A DNA stretch of 64,000 nt from Vanessa cardui (lineage: Eukaryota > Arthropoda > Insecta > Lepidoptera > Nymphalidae): positions 2,170,803-2,234,802 of the forward strand of contig NC_061129.1 of assembly GCF_905220365.1 (NCBI RefSeq), in the 5' to 3' direction. The notes beneath the pieces were generated by a model. The model made no database searches. It saw only the letters and a program-made list of their open reading frames with translations, and was not told where the DNA came from. A program made the position numbers and the translations under genes. This document shows, in pieces, positions 1 through 11,500 of this stretch. Every line of letters starts with the position of its first letter. Positions within the stretch are counted from its first letter, which is position 1.

Positions 1-431
1 ATGCCCCAAATTTGCTCCTCAAAAGTACCTTAGACAAATATTTTTGTTTTATTTTTTACTTAGGTACAAAACACATCAATAATAAGATTATAAGTCAAGA
101 ATCGACGTTATGTACTTATTTATGCTTATCAGTTTGTCTATATAATTATAAAACAAAATTATGAGGTCTGAGAGCGAAACTCTTAGCCCAGAAAATTAAA
201 CACGTTTTCTTCAAGAGAGTCAAATCAACCAGATTCGCCTGATATTCATGTATACTGTCTTAAATACATCAAATCCCAAGAGGTAAGTAAATTAAAAAAG
301 TTATTATTTACACTAGTAACTACCACTAGCCACTTGCGACTTTGAAGTAGCAAGTGGCTTTGCTCATGTTTTAGGGTGTTGGATGTCACGTGTCAGGCAA
401 AAAAGTAACCTATAACCTCTCTTGGAGTTTA

Positions 432-525
432 AGTTCATACCAAATTTTATCAAATTCAGTTCAGCATTTTGGTCGTGAAAGAGCGACAAACAGTTTCTTT
501 CACATTTATAATATTAATATAGATT
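432..525 (-). repeat. Fragment of dispersed TATTATAAATG repeat
   Basis: Reverse complement reads ATTATAAATGTGAAAG, then the conserved wording about TTTCACGACCAAA and GAATTTGATAAAATTTGGTATG. It is the same family as the plus-strand copies at 2030 and 32145. Only the first 90 bases of the unit remain. Confidence 0.6.
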
Positions 526-837
526 GATTAATATAATCATAATCAAATATCTTTATTGGTAATGTTTACTTACATCGCAATTTATTTACATCAGACGATA
601 ATAATAATTAGTTATGTTTACTGTGTGCTTTTCTTTTTGTAAATATATCATTAAGGTATTTTATATACGACGTTATTTCTTAATTAAACAAGAAAATGAA
701 TATTAAATTAATTAAAAAAAATTGTAATATAAGTTCAATTAAAGAGATTGCAAAATTCGCACGTTCGATATTTAAATTTTTTTTTTTTCAATGGAATTTT
801 CGTTGGTGTTTATTTACATACAAACAAACATACAGGC

Positions 838-1138
838 GAGATGGCCCAGCGGTTAGAACGCGTGTATCTTAACCGATGATTACGGGTTCAAACCCAGGCA
901 AGCCAATGAATATTCATGTGCTTAATTTGTCTTTATATTTCATCTCGTGCTCGGCGGTGAAGGAAAACTTCGTGAGGAAACCTGCATGTGTCTAATTTCA
1001 TAGAAATTCTGATACATGTGTAATCCACCAACCCGCATTGGAACAGCGTGGTGGAATATGTTCCAAACCCTCTCTTTAATGGAAGAGGAGGCCTTAGTCC
1101 ACCAGTGGGAAATTTACAGGCTGTTGCTTTACTTTACT
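838..1138 (+). mobile_element. Metulj-like tRNA-derived SINE, full length
   Basis: The head GAGATGGCCCAGCGG carries box A and is followed by GGTTCAAACCC as box B, so it would be Pol III transcribed. The body has CGTGAGGAAACCTGCATGTG and CCACCAACCCGCATTGGAAC, and the 3' end is GTTGCTTTACTTTACT. The diagnostic TCTTTAATGGAAGAGGAGG places it in the CTTTA-tailed subfamily. Confidence 0.88.
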
Positions 1139-1455
1139 AAACATATATTACCTGTTAATAATATTAGATACGAGTGAAGGATATATTAATAATTCGAAAT
1201 TTGAATAATCAAAAAATAATAACGAGATAGAAAAAACACAGACTATAATTGGAATCTTTTTCTACACAGCGATGTGTACTGTAACGAAAATTTCTCGATA
1301 CCGCGAGTATTTTTGATAACCTTTAAACTTTGATAACACTACGACTGATAATCTGATAACCAGACAGACTTGAGATATAAGTGAGATGTGTACATATGAA
1401 TTTAATAATTTATATTGATATGTTATCTGAGAGAATAAGAGTTTACTTAAAGATA

Positions 1456-1860
1456 TTCATCATCTGACTGCTGTCCACTCCTGGACATAGGCCTCCTCCA
1501 GAGTGCGCCACGTTGCTCGGTCCTCTGCGTCCCTCATCTTCTACCGGCGATCCTGCGAATGTCGTCGGACCAGCGGGTCGGAGGTCGTCCTACATTACGC
1601 TTTCCGAGACGCGGCCTCAACTCTAGGACTCGTCTGCTCCAGCGGCCATCGGTCCTACGACAGATATGGCCAGCCCACTGTCACTTCAGCTTGCTGATTC
1701 TCCTTAGGCTAACCACATTTCTGATTCTATCCGCGAGAGAGACACCTAACATAGCTCGCTCCATCGCCCGATGCGCGACCTTTAATTTGTGAACTAGCCT
1801 CAAAGCCAGTGTCCACGTCTCGGCACCATATGTCATCACCGGTAGGATGCAATGCAAAGA
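1456..1860 (-). pseudogene. RTE-type LINE, 3' end of the reverse-transcriptase ORF (degenerate)
   Basis: Minus-strand translation gives MTYGAETWTLA, then HRAMERAMLG, then RPRLGKRNVGRPPTRWSDD, the C-terminal region of RTE-clade ORFs widespread in Lepidoptera. A TGA interrupts LK*QWAGHICRR. The end carries the characteristic YVQEWT-like block (GCCTATGTCCAGGAGTGGA) and a GATGAT tail. It is 5' truncated and dead. Confidence 0.85.
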
Positions 1861-2029
1861 AATTTAGTTTGACGTTATTCAACTATTACCAAAACATTTC
1901 GTACAAAGCATACAGTCTCTGCCTCCGTTGATTAAAATCAGGTTCATTTTTAATCTAAGAAAATCGGTTTTTACGATTCAATCGGAAAATGCAAATAGCA
2001 TTTCGCTATCACTTTATTTGATGTATCTA

Positions 2030-2228
2030 TATTAATATTATAAATGTGAAAGTAGCTCTGTCTGACTGTCTGTCGTCCTTTCACGACCAAACCGCTGAAC
2101 CGAATTTGGCGAAATTTGGTATGAAACAAACTTGAATTCCAAGATTGGACATGGGCTACTTTTTTGCCGAACACATGGCAACCATAACCTTAAAATGCGT
2201 GCGTTGCGCCGCGGGCGACAACTAGTAT
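2030..2228 (+). repeat. Dispersed TATTATAAATG repeat, near-complete unit
   Basis: Starts ATTAATATTATAAATGTGAA and ends GCGGGCGACAACTAGTATG, the usual CTAGT-type terminus of this common lepidopteran repeat. I have not settled its class; a Helitron-derived origin is possible. Confidence 0.65.
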
Positions 2229-2625
2229 GTACATAATTAAGTCAAGTAAATAAAAGTTATGTGTGTAAATAATTATTTACTATTTGCTTCTTTAAACAAA
2301 GCGCGAATCCTAAGGTCCTATTCGAACCTGCAATCAAGTTACCTTATTCGTTAATCAATTCGGAATCAAAATACTTATATTTAATACTAAAAATTTTAGA
2401 ATAACCAGCATGATATACGAAACGTTATTACAGTATTCTTGGCTAACCGATTACAATATAACTTATAAACAAACTATTTAATGTAATGTTTTAACGATAA
2501 TTTCAAGATAAGTATTGCCAGACCTCTTTGTGTCGATGAGAGATAAGACACGTACTCTTTTTGTGACCGATCTAATTATATGTTTGTAATTACGAATAGT
2601 TTTATAATTAATATAATTTATTAGA

Positions 2626-2690
2626 GCCATTATGGTCTAGTGGTTAGAAGACGTATCTTAACCGATGATTCTGAGTTCAAACCTGGACAC
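2626..2690 (+). mobile_element. SINE head only (box A and box B)
   Basis: GCCATTATGGTCTAGTGGTTAG followed by GATTCTGAGTTCAAACCTGG is a degenerate Metulj-type tRNA head. The SINE body is absent; the sequence passes directly into repeat family B at about 2699. Confidence 0.7.
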
Positions 2691-2698
2691 ATATGAGT

Positions 2699-2865
2699 AA
2701 ACAGCAACAGTATTGTTTAGTTCCGGTTCGGATTTTTAGTGAGCCAGTGTAATATAATATCAGAGTTGAAAGGGTAGGTTTTGCATTGACGATGCAAGGA
2801 CAGCGTCAGTGCCAGAGAACTGTGGTGACCACTTACCATCAGGTGGTCCATTTGACTGGCTTATA
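2699..2865 (+). repeat. Dispersed repeat family B, degenerate copy
   Basis: Retains GTTCCGGTTCGG, GTGAGCCAGTGTAA and GGTGACCACTTACCATCAGG. Family B is a roughly 250-bp lepidopteran repeat present more than twenty times here. This copy is joined to a SINE head. Confidence 0.7.
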
Positions 2866-2989
2866 GAAGAACGCTACGGCAGAATCTTGGATTATTACCA
2901 TTAACAACATAATGCGAAAAAAAAAATGATAGCAATTCTCAAAACTCTAATTAATCTAACGTACTTCAAATCGACCGTTGACAGATGGC

Positions 2990-3580
2990 CTGTTATCTCG
3001 TGTGATAAGTTAGCGGATGCTGCGCGATACGCATGCGCGATACCGATATATTCATTAGTATTTTTTTTATATATTTTTACTGGTAACTATCCGCGGAAAA
3101 GAGAGAGAAGATTTTTCGCGATACCAGGGAGGGAGATGGGGATAGCGTGATAGGCGCATGGTGTTATCAACACAATGATTGTCGATAATTGTGCAGACTC
3201 CGTTTGTAAGCTGATAATAAGAATTTGTATTATTTAGACTCTGTTTATAATTAACTAGATAGTCGATCCGGCTTCGGACGTGTGCAATACTGATTATTAA
3301 ACTAATTCAACTCAACATATAATCAGTTCAATATCTCTTATTACTTTTGGCATTATAAAATCATTTTGTAGATCGTACCACTTATTAAAAAAACATCGAT
3401 ATATTTTTCAAAGACAACTCTCTCCAACAATTCAATATTGATAATATGATAAGGTTATCAATCGTGTAAATTGTAAGAATTTTATCATCAGAACGGTAGC
3501 AAGTACTAGTGATAAAGATCACAGCAGCGTATCGAACACAAATAATTACATGTTTTTTTTTATCAGTTTGTATCTCGATA
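2990..3580. promoter_or_regulatory. GATA-site cluster in putative ush intron
   Basis: I count twelve WGATAR motifs on the two strands, at about 2993, 3003, 3148, 3164, 3212, 3257, 3439, 3448, 3455, 3482, 3510 and 3560. About three are expected by composition. An NRF1-like ACGCATGCGCG lies near 3029. Enhancer function is inferred only from this density and the location in a GATA-cofactor gene. Confidence 0.4.
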
Positions 3581-3770
3581 AGAAAAACATTTAAAAATAT
3601 ATATTAAGCACACGTTATTGAGTACACTGGTTTGAAGTGAAACTCTTTTTACCTTCAGTAATACTTCAAGAAAATTGTTAGAAAATATTGCAACGAAAAT
3701 ATTATTTATATTTACAATTCATAGTAAAACAATAATTAAGAGTTTATCTTTGCAAATAATTGAATATAAA

Positions 3771-4050
3771 CAACAACAACAGCAGCCTGTAAATTTCCCA
3801 TTGTAGGGCTAAGGCGTCCTTTCTCTTTGAGGAGAAGGTTTGGAACATATTCCACCACGCTGTTCTAATGGAATACACATTTGGTAGAATTTCAATGGAA
3901 TTTGACAGATGCAGATTTCCTCACGATGTTTTCGTCCACTGCCGAGAACGAGATGAATTATAAACAGATAAATATTTATGTACTTCGCTGGGTTTGAACC
4001 TGCAATTGTCGGTTAAGATGTACACGTTCTATACACTGAGCCATCTCGTC
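3771..4050 (-). mobile_element. Metulj-like SINE, (TTG)n-tailed subfamily
   Basis: Reads tail-first: CAACAACAACAGCAGCCTGT, then TTTGAGGAGAAGGTTTGGAA, ending at the inverted box A in GAGCCATCTCGTCTC. There are moderate substitutions; box B is intact as GGTTTGAACC. Confidence 0.82.
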
Positions 4051-4704
4051 TCATAAGATTAATTCAAATGATGTAAAAAGACTTAATAAAGCTCCGCCAT
4101 TAATAACAATGGTTCTGCTGTGTCTGTATGTGTGAGTATATTGTCTTCGATTTTAGAATATACACGTGGAGATGTAGTAGACTCAATCAGAATGAATGAC
4201 TCGTTACTAGATGCTCGTCATATAACATGACATATATCTCTGAGAAAAAAAAATTGCAACACATTTTTAATTAATTTGTATTTCATATTAAATTGTATTT
4301 ATGCTCAATTCGCTGAAAAGTAAAATCACTTTATCTTTAAACAGATCAATCTCGTGATCCAAAGCCTCGAAAGGTACACGAACATCTCCATCCAGACGGT
4401 ACATAAATCCGCCCTTCCCGATAGCATCAAACGTTTATCAGTCAGCACAAATAAATCAAGTGTATCGCGGTCAAATCACGATATTCTAATTGGGATTGCA
4501 TGATCATTGTCGCTAACGATTTTGAATTAAAAAAATATACATTTAAACAAACGCTTATATATCGTCCGAGGAAAGAAAGAGCTAAAGCGCCAAAATGTTG
4601 ATTTTGGGGAATGAGATTTAAAGAAACATTAAGTATTAAAACTCATTTGCCTAAAACACCAATTGCCGTTTAGGATCATTTTATTTTCCATTGATGATAT
4701 TTAT

Positions 4705-4800
4705 GTAAAGCAACAGAATATGAGTAACCCACTGCTGGGCTAACTGCTCCTAATGCTGGACAATTTTACCACGGTGTTAAAATTCCATTAGACATATGGC
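4705..4800 (-). mobile_element. SINE 3' fragment, degenerate
   Basis: AAAGCAACAGAATATG, then CCCACTGCTGGGCTAA, then TTTTACCACGGTGTT match the inverted SINE 3' third. The head is lost. Confidence 0.5.
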
Positions 4801-5509
4801 GTTGCTCAGTTTTCTCAAAGAGACCAAGATCTATCCATCAATATAAATCAATGTATATCTAAGCTCGATGGATAACGCGTTTAAATTTTCAAATTGAGAA
4901 GCTAAACTTAAAAATCCGTTTAAAAAAAAATCGCTCTTTATAACTCACCAGTTCGTTTTAATCGTTCGAAGAGGTTTAACAGCTTAGGGTTAATGCCACA
5001 TCTCTGCGACCTTACGAGTGAAAGTTTTTGTTGTATTTGTAAACCGCAGTTGTGGTCGTACCTTTACAGATTCCATGTATTGATAGCTATCACTTAGCTA
5101 TATATACGTGTAATCGTTTACAATAATAAAACTAATTCTTATCAAAAATCTAATCATAATAATTTAATCCAAAAACGTGAAGTTATTCAAACTAATCTAG
5201 GTATATTTAGGAATAAGTGATTATTCAAGGACGTAACGCAAATCCGCTGGTTCAGTTCTTAAACGTCGTTAGCGAAAACGTAATCTATCCAAAGATAAAG
5301 TTTGTTATCTACATAGATATATGAAAGCATCGATCACGGACGCTATCACAAAATCCCTTCTGGCGCAATTTTAGGAGTGGATATTGATCAAATTACAAGC
5401 CCGTGGCGTGTTTTTCTAAGATTAAATTATGTACACCAACAGGCGAATTTATTGTCTTGATATACCTAACAATTTACAATTATAATATTCATAAGTATGA
5501 TCGACTTAA

Positions 5510-5800
5510 GTATGAAGTTGATAACAACAACAAATCTATTAGATCAGATAAAATATTTTTCAGATCAGCAATTGTTTTCAATCGATTTAACTCAGTTGGA
5601 GCACAGAGATGAAAATCATCAGCAATCAGTAATTAATATTCATTAAGGTTGAAATATAGAAAAGGTATGAAAATGGAGGAATAACACCTCCTTGGAAAAC
5701 ACCAGCAGTGGTGCTATACTGATTGGAAGTCTGAACATGTATCTGACTGTCATATCAAATGAAACAGATTTTATTATAAAACATCAGAGACCAAAATTCT
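5510..5800 (-). pseudogene. Degenerate LINE reverse-transcriptase fragment
   Basis: Minus-strand translation gives NQYSTTAGVFQGGVIPPFSY, matching the RT motif AGVPQGSVLSP, followed after a frameshift by LIADDFHLCAPTELNRLK, in which the catalytic YADD box has become IADD. Stops and the frameshift make it inactive. The clade looks like the Jockey/R1/CR1 group; I cannot assign it further. Confidence 0.7.
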
Positions 5801-6017
5801 AACTAAAGAACGATGGTCGAATGTTATAAGCTCATTGGAAAAATCTGAGAGGAATAATATGACAGGCAACCTTGTTTTTCTTTTATATGAGATTATCAGA
5901 TTACTAATATACAAGAAGGATCTTATTACTTCTAATATTATCGCAGCATCGCCAACGCGAAAAACATGCTATTGTGTCACTGGTCCACTGATAATTTTAA
6001 CCCAACATATAATATAG

Positions 6018-6290
6018 GTAGGCGAACGAGCAAATGGGTCATTTGAAGGTGTTCACCAATACCACCATAGACAACAGCGCTGCAAGGAATTATTAATCAC
6101 TCCTTACATCGTCGATACGCCACCAACCTTGGTAACTAAGATGTCATGTCCCATATGCTTGCAGTTTCACTGGCTCACTCACCTTTCAAACCAGAATAAA
6201 CAATAATGAGTACTGCTGTCAGACGATATAATTATATCTGATGAGTAGGTAGTACCTACCCAAAAGGCTTGCACAAAGCTCTATCATTGA
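6018..6290 (-). repeat. Dispersed repeat family B
   Basis: Retains CACCATAGACAACAGCGCTG, CGCCACCAACCTTGGTAACT, CTGGCTCACTCACC and TACCTACCCAAAAGGCTTGC. It is almost the full unit. Confidence 0.75.
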
Positions 6291-6984
6291 GACTTCTTGT
6301 CAAATACAAGAATATACCAGTTATTCTCCAGTCTAACTACTTGTAAGTTTGACTGTAGAATATCTGGTATATATTTAGCACCTGTGATCACATCTATATT
6401 TAAATTAAAACCACCTGCACCTGTACTATTTAGTGTTTTAAATCGGGCTTCGACTATCAACGTTAGGTTATCTAGATCATAATCAGTTGGATATCCAAAC
6501 GATTTTAATCCACCTGATAAATGTTATCTATTCGCTAAAACTTTTATCTAGATGGGAATACATCGCGATATCTGTTTCATAGATGTCAAAACATATCAAC
6601 GTATTCTCACTCGTATTACACAAACGATAAGGGTCAAATTCGAATGTATTAATTCTTGGTTTACGTTCAATATCGAATCAATCGAGGCCTTGATCGACTA
6701 GATTTTAATTATTCAAATATTTATTAAATATATAAAATACATGCATTTTAATTTGTTTCTCATAATTAAGTTTTTAATAAAAACGTTTCCTGTTTCAATG
6801 AACAAGAGTTGGCTGTTTTGTGCACTATTCAGACATCGTACGATTGAACCATGAATATACCTCTGATTATTTTAATGCTTGTATTTGATGAGCTTTGGAT
6901 TGGTCAATAAAATAACTTCATAACTTACAAATCTTTTTTTTTATTTAACATATTATTATAAGTCATAGAAACATAAATATATAA

Positions 6985-7215
6985 ATGTAAATATTGGACA
7001 ACATCACCTACACTACCCTGATCCCAATGTAAGTAGCTAATTTCCATAATACAAGGTTATGGAAAATCAGAAGTAACGACGGTACCACAACCACACCCAT
7101 ACCCAAAACAACATAGAAAACTAATGAACTTTATCTCCATCGACTCGGCCAGAAGTCGTACATGAGACCTCGAAATGGAGTACCTCCTCGACCTCGGAGG
7201 TCGTCGAAGTATGTA
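6985..7215 (-). mobile_element. Second tRNA-like SINE family (family D), mutated head
   Basis: Matches copies at 25860 and 52665: CTGATCCCAATGTAAGTAGC, TGGAAAATCAGAAGTAACGA, then CATCGACTCGGCC. The inverted box B is degraded here (GGCCAGAAGTCGTACATG) and the head is duplicated around CCTCGACCTCGGAGGTCGTC. Confidence 0.7.
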
Positions 7216-7437
7216 AAAACACACACACGTCTTAGAGAACTTACTCACAGCTTATCCATTGAAGAGATTTCTCCCAGCACACACAAAAATGGAGGAAAGA
7301 CACAGATAGAAATAACACACAAATAATGCGCAGTTAGACACGCACAGTCTTCAAGCTCTGAATAACAATTTATAATTATATTTTATTTATGTTTCCCTTC
7401 AATTCTTTATATGATTATGGTTGAAATATGACCATAC

Positions 7438-7658
7438 GAGCTGAGAAGGCTGAGTGCTTAAAACGCGTGCATTTTAAACGATGATTGCGGTTTCAAACCC
7501 AGACACTACTGAATTTTCATGTGGTTCATTTGTGTTCATAATTCATCTTGTACTCAGCAATGAAAGTTAACTTCATGAGATGAAACCAACCCCCTACTCT
7601 TGAAGTAGACAGGACTCCTCAATCCAGTAGTGGGACAATAAAAGGCTATTATTGTTTA
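7438..7658 (+). mobile_element. Metulj-like SINE with internal deletion
   Basis: The head GAGCTGAGAAGGCTGAGTGC and box B GGTTTCAAACCC are followed by a shortened body; the ACCTGCATGTG to CCAACCCGC segment is largely lost. It ends CCAGTAGTGGGAC. Confidence 0.7.
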
Positions 7659-8412
7659 TAATTATTGAACATTAATATTATGCTGTTACTTTTAGTAAGA
7701 GCTGATTATGACACACAAGTTTGATTCATAAAATCATCCTTCCAAAGAAATAAGGTTATTATATCTGTCTCTCTCAAATAATCATAAATAATAGAGACGG
7801 TTAAATATTATTCAGTAATAATTAGCCTACAAAACGCATTGTCGTATGCGATATATTTATTTGCACGTATTTTAGTCTGACTAAATTATGAGTAATTATT
7901 TTATCGAGAAATCAATGAGTAACAAGGTTCAATAGGTTTTAATTGTATAAAGTTTATTTTTAATGTATTTATTATCTGTATTTAGTATGAAACAAAGTCG
8001 CTTCTCATCTAAATTATTAGATCTTTTTAAAGCAGTTGTCATCAATACTCAGAAAGATTATAAAGGATAATTCTGTACACGTATATTATAGTATTTAAAT
8101 TTAGAAAGTGTACATATGGTGGAAAATAACTTTACTGTTACCTTAAAAGCCCAATATTATTTGTTTTTATAAAATATTTACTGAGCTAAGGTTTCATTTC
8201 CTATTGTTCTACTGTTCTTATATTATTGAATTCGATCTGATACAAAATTTCCTCGCAATATAAATGACAATGAATGAGTGAATGAATCATCCAAATATCT
8301 GGGTAAGAGAATGAAAGCTTCATCAATATGCATATAAAGATACATCTAGTCTGAACATATTAGGCGTAAGAGTCGCCTGTAGAAACGATAGTCAGAAGTC
8401 GATTGACAACGT

Positions 8413-8512
8413 ATAGGACGACACATCTTAGATGTAGCATCGGCGAAATTCTAAAGGCACGATAGGGTGCCATTTGTATTGGTTTTATAAATTGGTAGTA
8501 ATCGGTTTTATT
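8413..8512. mobile_element. Internally deleted copy of fold-back element F
   Basis: Begins AGGACGACACATCTTAGATG, then TAGCATCGGCGAAATTCT, then jumps to TTGGTAGTAATCGGTTTTAT, the opposite arm. The core and outer right end present at 29157-29482 are missing. Confidence 0.6.
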
Positions 8513-9220
8513 GAATTTGAATTATACGTAAATTTTCAAGTTATTGTTGGAGGAGAGAATAAGATTTAATTTCGTTCACTGAAATGGGATAGCCAGGCTG
8601 ATAGATTTCTCCTTTTCCAAGACAGAAATAACAAAGGAAAATAGTAACTTTACAATTGCTTCACATTTTTGGGATAGTGAATATAATTGAATTTAAATCG
8701 TTTTGGAATAATTTATTTGTTTGTTTGTGTGAGTGAGTCATTTTTTAATTATCTGTATTCTCATATGCATGTGCAATGTGCATAAAGCGGGAAGCCTTTT
8801 TAGGACTTTTCTCCTATATTCGAAAAAAGAAGCAATAATTTCAAAATGACACAGATTGTTTAGCTCTGGGTGATTTTAGTCAAAATGTTTTGTCTAAGAA
8901 TAAAAATAACGAGTTGTTGTATAAATCCCAATAATAGTCTTGATACTTATATTTAAGTAATATAAGATCGAAACATCATATAAAATATAAAACAGACTTA
9001 ATTCCGTTTTAACACTTATGATTTGCAAAATCCAAGTCTCAACGCGTAACGGGTCATTGGGACCGTATTATCGGGGGGTGTCAACCCTCCTTTAGTGACA
9101 CCCTCATTCCCACGGTGGCATGCGTATAACATTTAAGCATTAGAAATTAACACATCCACGCGTCGAACAAGAAAGACATACTGTATAAGATTTTAAATTA
9201 ACATGGAAATTTTAGTTGTT

Positions 9221-9514
9221 ACAACAATAGCCTGTAATTTCCCACTGCTGGGCTAAAGGCATCCTCTCCCTTTGAGGAGAAGGTTTGGAACATATTCCAC
9301 TACGCTGTTCCAATGCGGGTTGGTGGAATACACATGTGGCAGAATTTCTATGAAATTTGTCACATGCCGGTTTCCTCACGATGTTTTCCTTCACCGCTGA
9401 GTACGAGATGAATTATAAAGATAAATTAAGCACATGAATCAGCGGTGCTTGCCTGGGTTTGAACCCGCAATCATCAGTTAAGATGCACGCGTTCTAACCA
9501 CTGGGCAATCTCGA
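9221..9514 (-). mobile_element. Metulj-like SINE, (TTG)n subfamily, well preserved
   Basis: Runs from ACAACAATAGCCTG to CTGGGCAATCTCG. It is flanked by imperfect duplications TTAGTTGTT (left) and TTAGTTATT (right). It sits inside an older retroelement remnant that resumes at 9733. Confidence 0.86.
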
Positions 9515-9732
9515 CTCTCTTAGTTATTAAATACGGGATATTTAATTTGCGAATCGATCTCTCTGTGAGTTTCGTCTATAAAACACGGGATCGAGTGTCG
9601 AGTGAACATAAAATAAATATAACTAGTGACAATGGTAGGGGTGAAAGTGACAATGGTAGTGGTGACCGGTGTTTACGCAGCAAACGTACGAGAAAGGAGG
9701 TAGTCCGATATGGACACTTCTAACATTATCAA

Positions 9733-9843
9733 CATCTACCCGCAAACTTCAGTCTCGTGAACAAGACATTCGTAGATAATGTCGAAATATCGAGCTACTA
9801 GCTAAAAACTAAAAATAAAACATGCTAAGTATCCCGTTTTTAA
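9733..9843 (+). mobile_element. Retroelement 3' fragment (family M)
   Basis: TCAGTCTCGTGAACAAGACA, then TTCGTAGATAATGTCGAAAT, then ATCGAGCT is shared almost base for base with 53505-53555. Both copies are preceded by TATAAGATTTTAAATTAACA (9184 and 53460), so the element spans the SINE at 9221. The intervening 9520-9730 is absent from the other copy. Confidence 0.65.
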
Positions 9844-9845
9844 TA

Positions 9846-10034
9846 AGAACTAGCGCGCACTGGTAACTTTTATCACGGTGACTGTTTCGTCACTCTTGTC
9901 GAGTCCATGAATGTGTATGGATGTGCGCGCACATGATGACGTGACATTTGTGTCTGCATCGGTACATATTCACGGATTTGACAAGAGTGACGAAACAGTC
10001 ACCGTGACAAAAGTTACCAGTGCGCGCTAGTTCT
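9846..10034. mobile_element. Fold-back MITE (family G), complete
   Basis: Terminal inverted repeats of about 54 bp match: AGAACTAGCGCGCACTGGTA at the left is mirrored at the right end TACCAGTGCGCGCTAGTTCT, and CACGGTGACTGTTTCGTCAC is mirrored by GTGACGAAACAGTCACCGTG. TAA on each side of GAAC...GTTC fits a 3-bp TWA target duplication of PIF/Harbinger type. No coding capacity. Confidence 0.85.
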
Positions 10035-10939
10035 AACTGTAATAAGAAAGACAGACTTTTAAAGGTATGATCACATCAGCGTTTAAACTAGACTCAGCTT
10101 AATGAACGGTCACACATACGCTACGGTGTCGTATCGTTAAGCTTCAGACCCACCTGCGTGACCATAGTGATACAATCGTATATTTAGCGACTAGACTTCG
10201 CAAGGCTTGCACAGATATCGTAACTGGTTTTAAGTCTAAAGATGAAGTTGTTTTACGATCACTTCAGGTATATTGGAGGTTTAAGATCTTTACGTCTTGT
10301 AAGAATTTTATAATTCACTTAAACAAGATTAAAAATACATAAAAGAATAATTAAACAAATAAAAGTACTTGTATGCCGGGAGCACGCAACTCCAATTACA
10401 AGAAAAATCTTTAATCGAAATTTCTCAGACTAGTTGTTTTGCCAATGCTGCTCTTTTAGGGTTTGATCGTAGATGTTAGGCAAACTGTTAAATACGTGTT
10501 CCTTGGAGTTAAAGCTGTTACGAGAGTAACCTTAGCCTTGAATACGGTTTTATGGCATTTGATTCTATATTATAATATATATCAAATTACTATTGCATAT
10601 TATGAATATAGCAGGGACTTTCGAATGTATTTTATTATATACAATTATTATTGCAATTAATTGATCAATAATTTGTAAAACTGTAATTAATATTATTTTA
10701 TATGGCATAGCATTTAATACTGGAATTTAACACTATTTCTTGTTTTAAATATGATCGATGATTCTAATGACAGCTCATGTCATTAGAAAACAATTGGACG
10801 ATAGCGTAGCGCTGTAACAAAAAATTAAGAGATATAAGCATCATTGTAAAACGATAATCTTATTTTGGCCGTCCCGAACTACTGAAATTACAATGGTCAT
10901 ATGTCAAATTGACTTTTATATAAAGTGGTAAATTAAAAA

Positions 10940-11060
10940 AAAACCACAGTTTCTTCTCAGGTGCGAGGTGTTAAATTCCGAACCGGTGATAGATTTTTGA
11001 TTATCAATAATCAAGTGTACCATTTCCATTGAATTTTTGATTTTGATTTTGACTTTGAAA
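10940..11060 (+). mobile_element. LINE 3' tail, degenerate (family I)
   Basis: Keeps GTTTCTTCTCAGG, TTCCGAACCGGTG and the terminal TTTTTGATTTTGATTTTGAC of the LINE at 29880-30965. Confidence 0.6.
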
Positions 11061-11171
11061 TAGCGAGAGACAGTGAGTTACTTCTGCATTTATAATATTA
11101 TCATTATTATAAGTTTTTGTTATTATAATAACTCTTTAGTGACCTAGGTGTTAAACCCGATCGTTCACTTA

Positions 11172-11500
11172 CCGTTTCATAAATTTTGTAAAAAATACAT
11201 TGGTAAATTATGCATATTCAATACAAGATTATACAGACGACGGATGACGACAAAAGCGTGGAATTAATACTTATTGACTTCCAGTCAGGATCCATTACAT
11301 ACATCTATAATTGTAATTAACTGACATGACTATATTATTAAATTTCGAAAAAGAGTAACTACTGAGTTTCTTGTCGGTTCTTCTCGGTGGAATCTTCATT
11401 CCGAACCGATGGTAGCTTCGCTTAATGTAGTTATTAAATTACAATTCAAATGTGCTTTCAAAAGCCTACCTGAATAAAGTATATTTTGATTTATTAATTT
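11172..11500 (+). mobile_element. LINE 3' end (family I)
   Basis: Starts inside the ORF end (TTGTAAAAAATACATTGGTA, then AAAGCGTGGAATTAATAC) and continues through GTAACTACTGAGTTTCTTGT and CTGAATAAAGTATATTTTGA. It is 5' truncated and colinear with 30655-30950. Confidence 0.83.

Noticed and set aside
838..910. Possible genuine tRNA gene at the SINE head
   Set aside because: Box A and box B are intact, but the sequence recurs with the same long body many times and lacks a closing acceptor stem; it is a SINE head.
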